64,000 nt of DNA, from NCBI GenBank assembly GCA_030760725.1, contig JASWHV010000003.1:115910153-115974152 (forward strand), given 5' to 3'. This stretch comes from Neostapfia colusana (taxonomy: Eukaryota > Streptophyta > Magnoliopsida > Poales > Poaceae). The notes under the pieces are model-generated. The model ran no database searches. It saw only the letters and a list, made by a program, of their open reading frames with translations, and was not told the origin of the DNA. Position numbers and translations under genes: made by a program. Shown here in pieces: positions 47,946 through 57,692 of the stretch. Position 1 is the stretch's first letter. Each line of letters opens with the position of its first letter.

Positions 47946-50900
47946 TGTGGGGACCACCCCGTGGTTCACCCACTCCGAGATCGCAGAGGGTGGTGCCGTG
48001 CAATGCGGCACCCAGCAGAACACAAGAAAAGAATAAGAGCAACATACAAACTTTTATTTGATATAAAACAGGGGAAGTCTTTTTAAAAAACTTAATTATA
48101 TAGCGGAAGTAATATACATAGCTACTCTCTAATCCTAACTAGGCAAAAGTGCAGCCGTCCAGCCCGGAGACGCTACACACTAGCAACATGTAACCGGAGA
48201 TCACGGCGGTGTGCAGGGGTCCAGCTCAGCCATGTACCCCAACGGGGGCATCGCCTCGTCCTCGGACCCCTCCTCATAACTTTCACCTGCATACAGCTCA
48301 AATATTGCAACAGTGAGCACAATGGCTCAGCAAGACTTAATCGACACCCTAGTCATGGAACTCTACATGCAGGGATGTGTAAGACAGGAAAGGACTTTGC
48401 CACAAAGACACGCCTATAAGTTGATCCTAACTTTAAGTTTTACAGCAACATATTTATATGCCTTTGGCAGCCCTCACATCGGAAGTCCACAATCAAACAA
48501 GAAACGCTTTCCTCTGATGTGGTGATGCCCAAAGTAGAAAAATAAACTTAATTAGCTCTACATCTACAGCAGAAATGGTTTCCAAAACATTAATATCTCA
48601 TCACAGCATATTATCATTCATCTGGCTTATTTCACTTCTTACTACGTCACAGAACAGTGAACAAGCGGTACTCAAATAACCGTGAGGGACAGTGATTGCA
48701 ATCAGGAGACATCCGGACAACATGTCACATACACCCACTTTTAGAAGAGTGATTCCACACCCCTTCCTACTCTGTTGTATGCAACAACCTTTCAAAGGCA
48801 ACCGAAATGCCGAACCGGTCCATCCGTAACGGGCAGGAGGTCCCCACGTGGAGCGTGACTGTGCCCACTAGCAGATTTACACCTTGCTACCCTCAACCTA
48901 CTCCTATTTACAGTTGGGTAAGCCTCGGCACCCAGGTTAACCAATTACATCGGTTTCCTGCTTATGTCAGTATGCCATCCGGTACTGTTCAATACTTGTT
49001 TAGCAGGCCCGCACACGACTCGGTACTCAATCGACACCAACAGGGCTACGCACGTGAGACCTCCACTCACTGCTTCCTATCCGCCCTGCTGGGTCTCATT
49101 TTCACCACTCTTAAGCCATTTTCTATTCTGACCAAACCGTGTGATAAAACCTTTCCTCGCGAGTAGATTCCAACTACACGACTTCTACCGAGATCCTAAT
49201 CATATTAGCATGGCATTCTCTACTTGTCGAGTCTGTAAACTACCCAACCCTCCATAGGATTTAAAAGGTTATGCAAGTGGGGTTTCAATCACCCTAGCCC
49301 TAATGCAAGCCTTCACCGTAGACATAAGTGATACAAATAAAGAATTTGCAAAAGTACTTAAATGCAAACCGGGACTTGCCTGGTTGCGAGTTAAACAAAA
49401 AGTCAGCGTCTGGGGGCAGGACGTCCAAGGGCTCCGGCGTATCCTCAACTTCGGTCACTAAATGAAATGTAGCAAAATATATGCATAAGTATTAAGGACT
49501 TAGAAGAAGTAAACTTCTATTCATAGCTACTGCTATTTAGAGTCCTTAATTGGCTTTGGGATTTTTACAGTGAATACTAGACTCTCTAAGAATGATCTGA
49601 GCAAAATTTGGAGACATGCCATTGCACAATGTAGTCTCCAAAATTCCTACAAGTACAAGGCTTCTCTGAATTTTTAAACCCAAATCAGGACTTTGACATG
49701 ACTAACAGTTTAAGATCTAATTAGGGTAGGTCTCCATGGTTCTAACAAAATTTGTTTCACCATTTTTGGAGCTACCAACAGAGAGATATGAATTTTTGAA
49801 GTTGGACAGAAATTCTGAAAAGTTTCTGTTTAGATTTGAATTTTCAAATAAGGGCTGAAATTTGGAAGGCAATTTAGCCTAGCAAATGAACTCCAATGAA
49901 GCTCAAATTTTTACTGGAGATCAGTAACTATGAATAGGATTATCTTCCCAAATATGGGAATGTTTCATAAAGATTTGCTCTTGAAATAAATCTCCAAATT
50001 ATTTACTAAAAACAATTCTACAGAAATTCCTGGGCATTTTCATAGCAAGCAATTTGTTCCTCTGTGAAGTACTCCTCATGAGGATTCCAACAAAATTGGT
50101 CTCACCCTTCTTGGAGTTCCTTACACAGTTATGGGCTTGCAAAGATTAGCTAATTTCTGGAATTATTTTCCTAACAGAAACTTCAAATAATTGTGACCGG
50201 GCCCACTGTTTTAAACAGGACCAGTGGAACTGCGGCAACACCGGGGGCTACGGAGTTAACCCGCGCAGCCACAGGTGATCCCGAGCCACACCCCGATCCC
50301 ACGCCTGGGTCGTGCCACTGACAGGTGGGACAGGCCTTCTCCATCGTATACCTCTCGGCCGGACGGCCCCCTCACCGGAGCAACGGCGGTGCCTCGCTGG
50401 AACGGCTGCCTAGTGCCCTAGACGACCCAAATCTCGCCGCCTGTATCCAAAACCCGACGAGGAACATGCTGGTAAACTCGGTGGCGGCGCTAAATGGCTG
50501 GGAATACTTCCCCGATGGCGGCAGCGGCACACTCCACCACGGCGCCGTCGTTCTCGCATGGAAGACGAGTATTCTGGTTGGGGAGAGCACCACAAGCACA
50601 AGGGTGATGTGGGGAGCACGTTTTTGCATCCAAAGATGGGTAAAAACTCGTGCGAAGTGTAGCTCGACGGTGCAGCTAGGGTTGTGCGTCGGTGGCCGGA
50701 AAAACTCAGCCTACAGCCTCATTTCTCGACGGTTTCCGATGATTCTTCGTCGAGAAGCTGCGCTAGATCATGTAGAAGCATCGGGCCAAAGCAATTAGAC
50801 TATGAATTCACCTTGGAAACGAATTTTGAGGTAGACGGTTGGCCGTTCTTTCGGTAGCTTGGTGCAAACGGTCCGCGATCGCAGCTGGAGAGGAACCGCA

Positions 50901-51818
50901 GCTGCCCCTAGCTTGGACAGTGGCACCCCGCACCGCCGGCGACCTTGCTCAACCGCAGAAACCCTGGGCTAACGCAGCGAGAGCAGAGGAAACGGGCGAG
51001 GCTTGGTTCGGCAGTGAAAGCAGAGGAACTCGTAGACGTGCGTGGTTTCTTCACCGAGTGAGTGGAGACCCTGACAGCTGCTTCGACGCTCGGCTCGAGC
51101 ACGGCTGCACTGAGTGAAGCGGTGTCTTCGGCGCCAAGCAAACGGCGTCGCCGTGGCGCTCTGCATTGCCGTGGCAGCTTCGGAGGAAAACCGGAAAACT
51201 GATGTTGGCTCGGTAGAGACTGACCAGCTAACCCCACATGTCATTCTCTCTTTTCCCCTCTTAACATTTCTGCTCTTCTATTTCTGCAACCAACTTTCCA
51301 AAAATTCTAGATATTTGCAGGGAAGCCAAATTAAATATGTAGAATTCGAATTTTGACTTCAACGCTGCATTTGATCAAGTTTGGTTCAAGTTCCAAATTC
51401 AAATTTAAATTCTATAGGTTTTTGGTGTCACCCTAGATTTAAATAGCAAACCCACTCCAAAGTTTCTCATTTTTGGCCTGGCTGCTAATTCAAATGTGAA
51501 GAACACATTTGTGGAACCAAATTTTCAAATGGAAAAAATTGGAATTTGAAACTGAATTTGGAATTCAGATTAGAGGACTTCCTCTTTTAACCCCAAACAA
51601 ATAGTAAAACCCCTCCAAATGAGCTGAAATTTGGAAGGTTGAATATTGAAATCTGAAGAACCCAGTTATGAATTTAGATCTCCATGTTTGGAAGTTTTGG
51701 GAAATTTGAATCCTCACTTTGAACTTACACCTTTATAATTCATAGTTTTAATTCCTATCATTTTTCCTAAGTGTACATGACCTGGATGTTCTAGCTACCA
51801 CTTTTTGGGGATTTTACA
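47946..51818 (-). repeat. Element G LTR, left copy (3873 bp)
   Basis: Plus strand TGTGGGGACC...TTTTACA, followed on the right by a polypurine tract, so this is the 3' LTR of a minus-strand element. AT-rich to 50190, GC-rich 50200-51240, AT-rich to the end. AATAAA (minus strand) is at 48053-48058. GC-rich open frames such as 50325-50798 are antisense and not supported. The far TSD lies outside the window or was lost. Confidence 0.92.
48201..49457 (-). CDS. Element G LTR: putative two-exon acidic peptide
   Basis: Exon 49457-49380 (78 nt) follows acceptor TTTCATTTAG and ends at a perfect GC-type donor CAG/GCAAGT. The last exon 48286-48201 follows TGTATGCAG and ends in TGA. The intron is 1093 nt, phase 1. 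The first exon encodes TEVEDTPEPLDVLPP and onward (25 residues). The last begins GESYEEGSEDEA and ends DPCTPP. AATAAA lies about 143 nt beyond the stop. Exon sizes, phases, YEEG and CTP match the E peptide although the LTRs are otherwise diverged. No initiating exon identified. Confidence 0.52.
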
Positions 51819-51836
51819 TCCCTCCCCCCTTAAAAA
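51819..51836 (-). promoter_or_regulatory. Element G polypurine tract
   Basis: Reverse strand reads TTAAGGGGGGAGGGA directly before the LTR. The perfect stem-loop AATCTCG/CGAGATT is at 51838-51854. Confidence 0.9.
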
Positions 51837-51837
51837 G

Positions 51838-51854
51838 AATCTCGTCCCGAGATT
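51838..51854 (-). other. Stem-loop just before the polypurine tract of G
   Basis: Perfect 7-bp inverted repeat with a 3-base loop, same arms as in A (12308-12324) and F. Confidence 0.7.
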
Positions 51855-51882
51855 CCAAAAGAAATGCAAAGTGGAGAAAATT

Positions 51883-52667
51883 TTACTGGGTATACGATGA
51901 TAGCAAGTCCGGATAATTAGTTCGTAGATATGCCTCGCTTTCCCATGTCGCCTCATCAGCGTTATGGTTACTCCACAAGACCTTGTAGAACCATAAGGTC
52001 CTGTTTCTTGTGGCGCGATTCTTTTCATCGATAATCCGGATCAGATACTCCGTGTACGTGAGGTCCGGTTGAAGAACTTCTATGTCTTCTGTGCGGATTT
52101 CAGCTGAGGGTTTGAGGCACTTCATCAGCTGAGAGATGTGGAAGACGTTGTGAATCCCTGCGAGCGACGCCGGTAAATCCAAGCGATAGGCCATGGATCC
52201 GCATTTTTCAATAATGGCAGACGGACCAATGAACCGCGGCGCAAGTTTGCCCTTCACTCCGAAACAATGAACTCCCTTCATCGTAGACACACGGACATAA
52301 ACATGGTCCCCGATGTCGAAATGGAGAGGGCAGCGTCTTTTATCCGTATAGCTCTTCTGACGAGATTGAGCAGCCTTGAGATTGGCTTGTATTATTCACA
52401 CTCGTTCTACAGCCTAATTCACAAGTTCAATGCCGTAGATAACTCGCTCGCCGGACTCGCACCAGTTGAGGGGTGTGTGACATTTCCGGCCGGAGAGGGC
52501 TTCATACGGCGCCATCTTGATACTAGCTTGATAGTCATTGTTGTAAGAAAATTCCGCCAACGGCAAATGATCGTCCCAATTCTTGCCGTGGTGGATGGCA
52601 CAAGCGCGTAGCATGTCTTCAAGCACTTGATTCACCCGTTCAGTTTGACCATACGTCTGCGGGTGAT
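51883..52667 (-). pseudogene. Element G: integrase C-terminal half and chromodomain
   Basis: Reverse strand from 52667: HPQTYGQTERVNQ (contains the catalytic Glu of the core), WDDHLPLAEFSYNN, YEALSGRKCHTPL, two stops near 52400-52430, GVKGKLAPRFIGP (GPF module), HISQLMKCLKPS, and the chromodomain TLWFYKVLWSNHNADEATWE to about 51890. This is the best-preserved chromodomain in a minus-strand element here. Everything upstream of HPQT is missing because another LTR copy begins at 52668. Confidence 0.92.
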
Positions 52668-52976
52668 TGTGGGGACCACCCCGTGGTTCACCCACTCCAA
52701 GATTGCATAGGGTGGTGCCGTGCGATGCGGCACCCAACAGCACACACGAAAAAAATAAAGAACAACATACAAACTTTTATTTGATATAAAACAGCGGAAG
52801 TCTTTTACAAAACATAATTATACAGCAGAAGTATTCTTTATTTACACTCTCTCATTCTAACTAAGCAAAAGTGTAGCTGTCCAGCCCGGGGACGGTACAC
52901 ACTAGCAGCATGGAACCGGAGATCACGGCAGCGTGCAGGGCTCCAGTTCGGCCGTGTACCTCGACGGGGGCATTGT
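52668..52976 (-). repeat. Second G-family LTR, first part, up to the insertion of F
   Basis: TGTGGGGACC start and the following sequence match 47946-48255. It abuts integrase sequence with no primer-binding site between, so it is either a second same-family element inserted in the integrase of G or the product of a deletion. It contains the last part of the LTR peptide exon (reverse frame ending PCTLP then stop), interrupted by F. Confidence 0.88.
52972..52976. repeat. Target-site duplication of element F, left copy (ATTGT)
   Basis: ATTGT versus ATCGC at 63851-63855. The intact LTR copy reads ATCGC at 48250-48254. Both differences are C-to-T transitions. Confidence 0.85.
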
Positions 52977-53364
52977 TGTAACACCCCAAAATCTTATTAA
53001 GACCCTAAATCATGTTAAGAGGGGAATTTAAAAATTTTTGGACGTATTGCATGTTTTGCAAAAATTCAAATTCAAACTGGAATTCAATTTAAATTCAAAA
53101 CAGAAAAGAAACAGAAAAAGAAAAAGGAAAACAGAAAAAAACCAGCCAGTGGGCCGAAACCCAGCACCCGCGCCAGCCCGCGGCCGCGCGCGCCCCTTCC
53201 TCCCACTGACAGGCGGGGCCCGCCAGCTCTTCTTCTACCTCGAGCCCGCGCCGAGATTCTCTCACCCCGGATCAAAACCGACCCGGATTCCTGCGCGTCC
53301 CCGCCGAATTCCGTTCGTAGGCGACGCAAACTCGATCTAAACCACCCCGCCGCCCTCCCCCGTC

Positions 53365-53372
53365 TATAAAAA
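53365..53372 (+). promoter_or_regulatory. TATA box of the element F 5' LTR
   Basis: TATAAAAA within a GC-rich block, followed about 30 bases later by a pyrimidine-rich start region. The copy in the 3' LTR is at 60828-60835. Confidence 0.7.
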
Positions 53373-53482
53373 CCCCGACCTCGTTCTGTTTTTCCCACGC
53401 GATCCACCGTTTTTACTCCGGTGAGAACCCGAGCCTTCTCCGGCGAATTCTAGCCGATCTAAGCTCGGAAATTCCGATCTAA

Positions 53483-53642
53483 CTCGCTGGTCTTGATCCA
53501 CCGCCTCCGGGGAACCCTGCAGGTGCAGAAAACTCGGTGAATTGCGGTTCAAACACAGCCCCGACGAGCCTCGCCGTGGTTTCACTTCGGACCTCGTCGC
53601 CGACCGCCTTCCAGGACCTCCGAGCTCAAGAAAACCCCCGAG
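53483..53642 (+). other. Element F 5' LTR: possible upstream exon with no ATG
   Basis: An open stretch in the GC-rich transcribed part ends CGAG before the donor GTGAGA (53643-53648). The open frame leaves one codon base at the donor, the phase needed to join the exon at 54917. It contains no ATG, so initiation is unresolved. The same stretch is open in the 3' LTR (donor at 61106). Confidence 0.35.
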
Positions 53643-54916
53643 GTGAGATCCCCGACCTCCCCTCCACCGATCTATGCCATAAAATCACAGTTCTAGGAAG
53701 AATTCCCGAAGATCCGAAACTCTCCGGCAAGATCGCCGCCTCCCGCCGCCGTGCGCCGCCGGCAGCGCCGCCCGCGTTCGATCAGAGTGACGTGGCCGCT
53801 TGTGCGCCGTCTATTTTAAATCGCACTGTAGACTTTAAATCCCCGCGTACCGGTTCGGCGTTATAATCTCAGCCGTTTGTTTTAAATCAGACGGTCCACG
53901 TCAGCCCCGCGTTACAAAGACTGGAAATCTTACGTGCTACCCCTTGGGGTTCTCGGGAAATAAGAGCTAGCCCCGGAAACTTCTGATCTAGCCCCTGGAA
54001 CTTCAGAAAATCATGTAAATTCATTTAAAAATCAGTTTTAGCCCCTGGACTTAATAAAAATTAGGAAAAACTCCTCTGTTATGTATAGCTAGAGCCCTGA
54101 AAATTTTTAAAATAATATTATAGACCCTGTAGTGGGGTGAGTTTACCTTTTTAACCCTGTTTGACATTTAATTTAGGAAATTGAATATGTGGCTAGTGTT
54201 TAAAATTTAAAAAGTGGGACAAACATATTGTCAAAATTAAATTAAAAACTTTCTCAGTATTTAGAAAACTTTGGAGTGAGATAAAAATATATTTTGGGCT
54301 GAAATGAATCTGTTTAATTTATTATTCACATTTAGGGACACATTTTTAAGTAAAGAATAGTTCTGGAAAATAGGGAAAATAATTGTAAAATAGTTTGCAT
54401 CAGAGGAAAAGGTCAAAAATATATTAGTAAATATTTTAGATCAGAACCTATTCTGTTTAGATGATGTGTCTTGTTATTTTCATAATAAAGTTCACATTTA
54501 GGCATAGGAAATAAATCTGAAAATATAGCAACTAGTAAATGATAAATGGAGTTCTAAAATCCAAAGAATTCAGTTTAGAGTTGGTAGAAATTCTGAAGAC
54601 ACATATGGAGAAGGAAAATACCTTTCATGCATACTTGGTAGCTAAAAGGTGTAGTAATTGAATATAAGGAATTTATTTAAATTGGAAACTCATATATATA
54701 GTATGTAAGTATAAATGTGAACATAAAAGTAGAAATAATATACACATGATTAAAAGTGCATGCAAGCCACAAATCAACACACATAGAGTAACCACAACAC
54801 ATATAATGGTGAATGACTTTCATAAATATGAATGTGTGGTTTGTATGAAGTGGAAGTGTGAACTATGTCTTATGGATTGTTGTTTTTCTTTTGCTATGTG
54901 TGATGGTATGATGTAG

Positions 54917-56172
54917 AACCTGCTCAAGAGCAAGTTATTCCTTTCCAAGATCAGGACTACCCATTTCAAGAACAGCAGGAAGGAGGCAAGTGTCCTTGAC
55001 CACTTTGATCCTATGCTAGGATGTGTAGCTAGAATTATTTGCATTGTCAATTGAAATATGAAACCCATGCTAGGAAGTTTCCCTAGAATTGCATTACCTT
55101 GTTTCCTTGTAGCTTGGGTTGGGATTTATTCTATCATGTCATTTATTATTATGCATATGCTTAGCAATGCTTAGAATGGGATATTTGGGACATGAGATCA
55201 TCAGTTTATTTTACCATACTCTTGAATGAGATATTGTGAGTTATGTAGAGGTAGGGATCAAGGCAAGTTGGATGTTTTGGTTGTGTGCTGGGTGCACGAG
55301 ACTCGGGTTTGTGTTTAGTACTTGCCTGGATCCTAAGGACCGGTTCATGGAGCATGTAACCTGGCTTTACCGTGCCAACCACATGCTGAGATGGGGCAGC
55401 TTGGCCAATTAATTAGGTGTATCCCCGGCGTAGTATGGGTGTGTTGGATGGTGCGGGGAGTAGGTGTCAGCTGGACTACCATATGAACCGCAAGGCTCAA
55501 GAGGGGGCCACTGCAGCGGGGTTGGAGCCTCTTGTATGCTGTTAGGGGTGAAACCTCAGTGGGCCCACGCTCGTCGGGAATCCCTTTGTAAAGGCTCCGT
55601 AGTGATCTCCTGGCTACACACCTGGGAAGTGTGAATGTGGTTCGGAGCCACTGGCATAATGGAGGTTCTTTTAGTCCACCCGGCAACGGGGGATGAAATC
55701 ACTACATGTGGGTACAGTGGTGCAAACTCTGCAGAGTCAAAAACTATCATGACAGCCGTGCTCACGGTCAAGAGCGGCTTGAACTTATTCATGATTAGAG
55801 GATGATGGCTTTGGAAGTTGTGGATGTTAAGCGGGGAGCTTAACATTGGAAATGATGTTATGGTTATTGGATTATGATGATGGGATGGGAGATTGGGACC
55901 ATTTCACCTGTGTAGTAATGTAGGTGCTTAATTAGCTAAGGTGATAGGTATTAATTGCGTAGTGGTTTAACCATGAGTTCAACCTCTCCTTGTTCTAAGC
56001 CATGCATGATATAATTTTCCCACACTTGCTGAGTACCATTGGTACTCAACCTTGCATATTTGTTGGTTTATATTGCTGCTCAGGCCAAGATAATGAGGTG
56101 GTGTATAATGATCAAGACTTTGACCCGAAGAAGGTTTCTAGGTTCATGGAGTCCCCCAGGCAACGCCTGTGA
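54917..56172 (+). CDS. Element F 5' LTR: putative two-exon Gln/Asp-rich peptide
   Basis: Exon 54917-54985 (69 nt) follows acceptor TATGATGTAG and ends before the donor GCAAGTG. The last exon 56084-56172 follows TGCTGCTCAG and ends in TGA. The intron is 1098 nt, GC-AG, phase 1. The peptide starts PAQEQVIPFQDQDYPF, and the last exon encodes QDNEVVYNDQDFDPKKV and ends SPRQRL. Exon order, phases, intron length and stop-to-AATAAA distance (115 nt) match E and G, although the sequence resemblance is weaker. Function unknown; product not proven. Confidence 0.5.
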
Positions 56173-56286
56173 CGAAGCCCTCAAGAATAATATTCCGCTG
56201 CTAGTTTATTTACTTGTGATGAACTTTTTATTGTCCAACGAGACATTTGCTATGTAAGACTTATTTATATTCGACACCTGGCTTGT

Positions 56287-56292
56287 AATAAA
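56287..56292 (+). terminator. Poly(A) signal in the element F 5' LTR
   Basis: AATAAA about 100 bases before the LTR end. The 3' LTR copy is at 63749-63754. E and G have AATAAA at equivalent places. Confidence 0.65.
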
Positions 56293-56392
56293 TGATGCTT
56301 CACTATTTGTCATCACATGTATGAGAAAATGATCCTGGCATACATGTGATATTCACTCGGTTGTTCTTCGGAAAAACGGGGTGTGACAGAGG

Positions 56393-56405
56393 TGGTATCA
56401 GAGCC
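56393..56405 (+). promoter_or_regulatory. Element F primer-binding site
   Basis: TGGTATCAGAGCC, complementary to initiator tRNA-Met, 4 bases after the LTR. Confidence 0.95.
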
Positions 56406-56606
56406 AAGGTTGCCCGTAGGAATGTGGACCTAGGTAGAAATGGACGTATTTAAGGGCCTTATTTTCTTAAAAACTATTTTTATAAGGTGTGTGTTGAAAA
56501 TTGTTATTTAATGAGTTACTTTCTTCATCTTACCCCAATTTTCATTCAAAATAGGATTTTTGTTTAAGAGTTTATCTAACCCAAGTTTAAATTCTTTTTG
56601 TTTTAG
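56406..56606 (+). other. Element F leader with splice-like ends
   Basis: Short 200-base leader, no frame. A possible donor CTAG/GTAGAA is at 56434. It ends in CTTTTTGTTTTAG directly before the orf0 ATG, a strong acceptor. Confidence 0.55.
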
Positions 56607-57386
56607 ATGGTTCGCATGATTCGAACCGCTCGCAAGTCCACAGGAGGGAGAGTTCTCGTAGTTGCCCTTGCCCAAAGAGAGGAGAGCCGTCCGGTGACGT
56701 ACCTTTCCTACGGATTGGCAGTAGGAGGCTTGTTGCGCTGTCTTCGACGTATGCTCGAAGCCGCCGGCAATACGGGCAAGCTAATCATCCACTATAACTC
56801 CACCAGGACCATCCGTGAGAAGAGGGAAGAATGGAGTTCAGAGATGAGGATTATACATGAAAATCAGCTGCTTAAGATCCACCGCTCTCCAGCCTGTAGA
56901 GCGACACAGGTCGATGCGGAGAAGGATGTCACCTGGGAGGCCATCACCTGCCAGAGTCACATCTATCGTCGCTACCTAGACAGGACTGAATACATGTATG
57001 TCCTCCAGTGTGAGAGTGGTACCACGGAGTACAAGTACCCGCCAGTGCAGCAAGGGACTTCCCATGAGCACATGGACTTGTGCTTGGAGGATGCTGCTAT
57101 GCTCAGCACTCGACTGCAGGAGTGTCAGCAAGAGCTTCAGGATGTTCGGGACACCCTGAAGGAAACGGAGGCATTGCTGCGAGCCTGCTTGAGGGTGAGA
57201 GAAAGAGGAGATGGGAATGAACTGTGTGTCACTGTGAATGATACATGGACTCCTGACTCCCCAGATCACCGAGCAATCAGGCGTCGTCACACTTCTCCCC
57301 CAGCAGCCTCCCCACCCAAAGCAGAGTCAGAAGGCAGCCGAAATGATGAGGAAGATCCCGAGGAGCCAGATCAAGAGAACGAGTAG
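56607..57386 (+). CDS. Element F orf0: intact 259-residue protein encoded upstream of gag
   Basis: ATG directly follows the acceptor-like TTTTAG. Residues 1-80 are basic with RTARKSTGGRVLVVALAQRE. The middle includes LLRCLRRMLEAAGN and DRTEYMYVLQCESG, which loosely match ALRQMLQYFGYN and EGTPYALVSVEG of the E protein. About 150-200 form a likely coiled coil (MLSTRLQECQQELQDVRDTL). The last 50 residues are Pro/Ser-rich then strongly acidic, ending DQENE. Same position and plan as in E. Function unknown. Intact although PR-RT and the integrase core are deleted. Confidence 0.75.
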   Translation: MVRMIRTARKSTGGRVLVVALAQREESRPVTYLSYGLAVGGLLRCLRRMLEAAGNTGKLIIHYNSTRTIREKREEWSSEMRIIHENQLLKIHRSPACRATQVDAEKDVTWEAITCQSHIYRRYLDRTEYMYVLQCESGTTEYKYPPVQQGTSHEHMDLCLEDAAMLSTRLQECQQELQDVRDTLKETEALLRACLRVRERGDGNELCVTVNDTWTPDSPDHRAIRRRHTSPPAASPPKAESEGSRNDEEDPEEPDQENE

Positions 57387-57692
57387 TGTAGAGTCCTTCC
57401 CTTAGTTAGCAAGATGTCGAATAGTCGAGTAGTTACGTTAAGTTAATGGGGTGTTAATGCTTGGTGTGTGACATGAGTTGTGGAAGCCATGAGCAATTGT
57501 CCACAGCCTCGTCTTTAGATTGTTTTGCTTTGGTGTGTGAACCCACATGAAATAATATTGCATTTATTTTTGGGTGTGAGAAATGAACCCTCAGAAAAGT
57601 ATAACAAAGCCTCAATACTTCAAAGTACAAACAAAAGAAAGTAGTAAGATGATACTAAATGCTTTCAAATTAACATTGGTTGATTCTGCCAG
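57387..57692 (+). other. Element F spacer between orf0 and gag, no gene
   Basis: AT-rich, no supported frame. It ends GGTTGATTCTGCCAG directly before the gag ATG, again an acceptor-like tract. Confidence 0.6.

Larger units (their letters stand above)
52977..56388 (+). repeat. Element F 5' LTR (3412 bp)
   Basis: TGTAACACCCC...GTGTGACA. GC-rich promoter region 53160-53930 with TATAAAAA, a donor-like AG/GTGAGA at 53643, AT-rich 53940-54900, a spliced-peptide segment, a perfect hairpin near 56030-56049, and AATAAA at 56287-56292. The arrangement implies a very long R region and a short U5 of about 80-100 bases. Confidence 0.95.

Noticed and set aside
50325..51117. Possible host gene in the GC-rich block at 50325-51117
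   Set aside because: The whole block is inside the LTR of G, frames overlap on both strands, and no domain is recognisable.
53537..53866. 109-codon open frame in the F LTR as a stand-alone gene
   Set aside because: It has no ATG; the apparent start is GTG. Only its part up to 53642 is kept as a possible exon.
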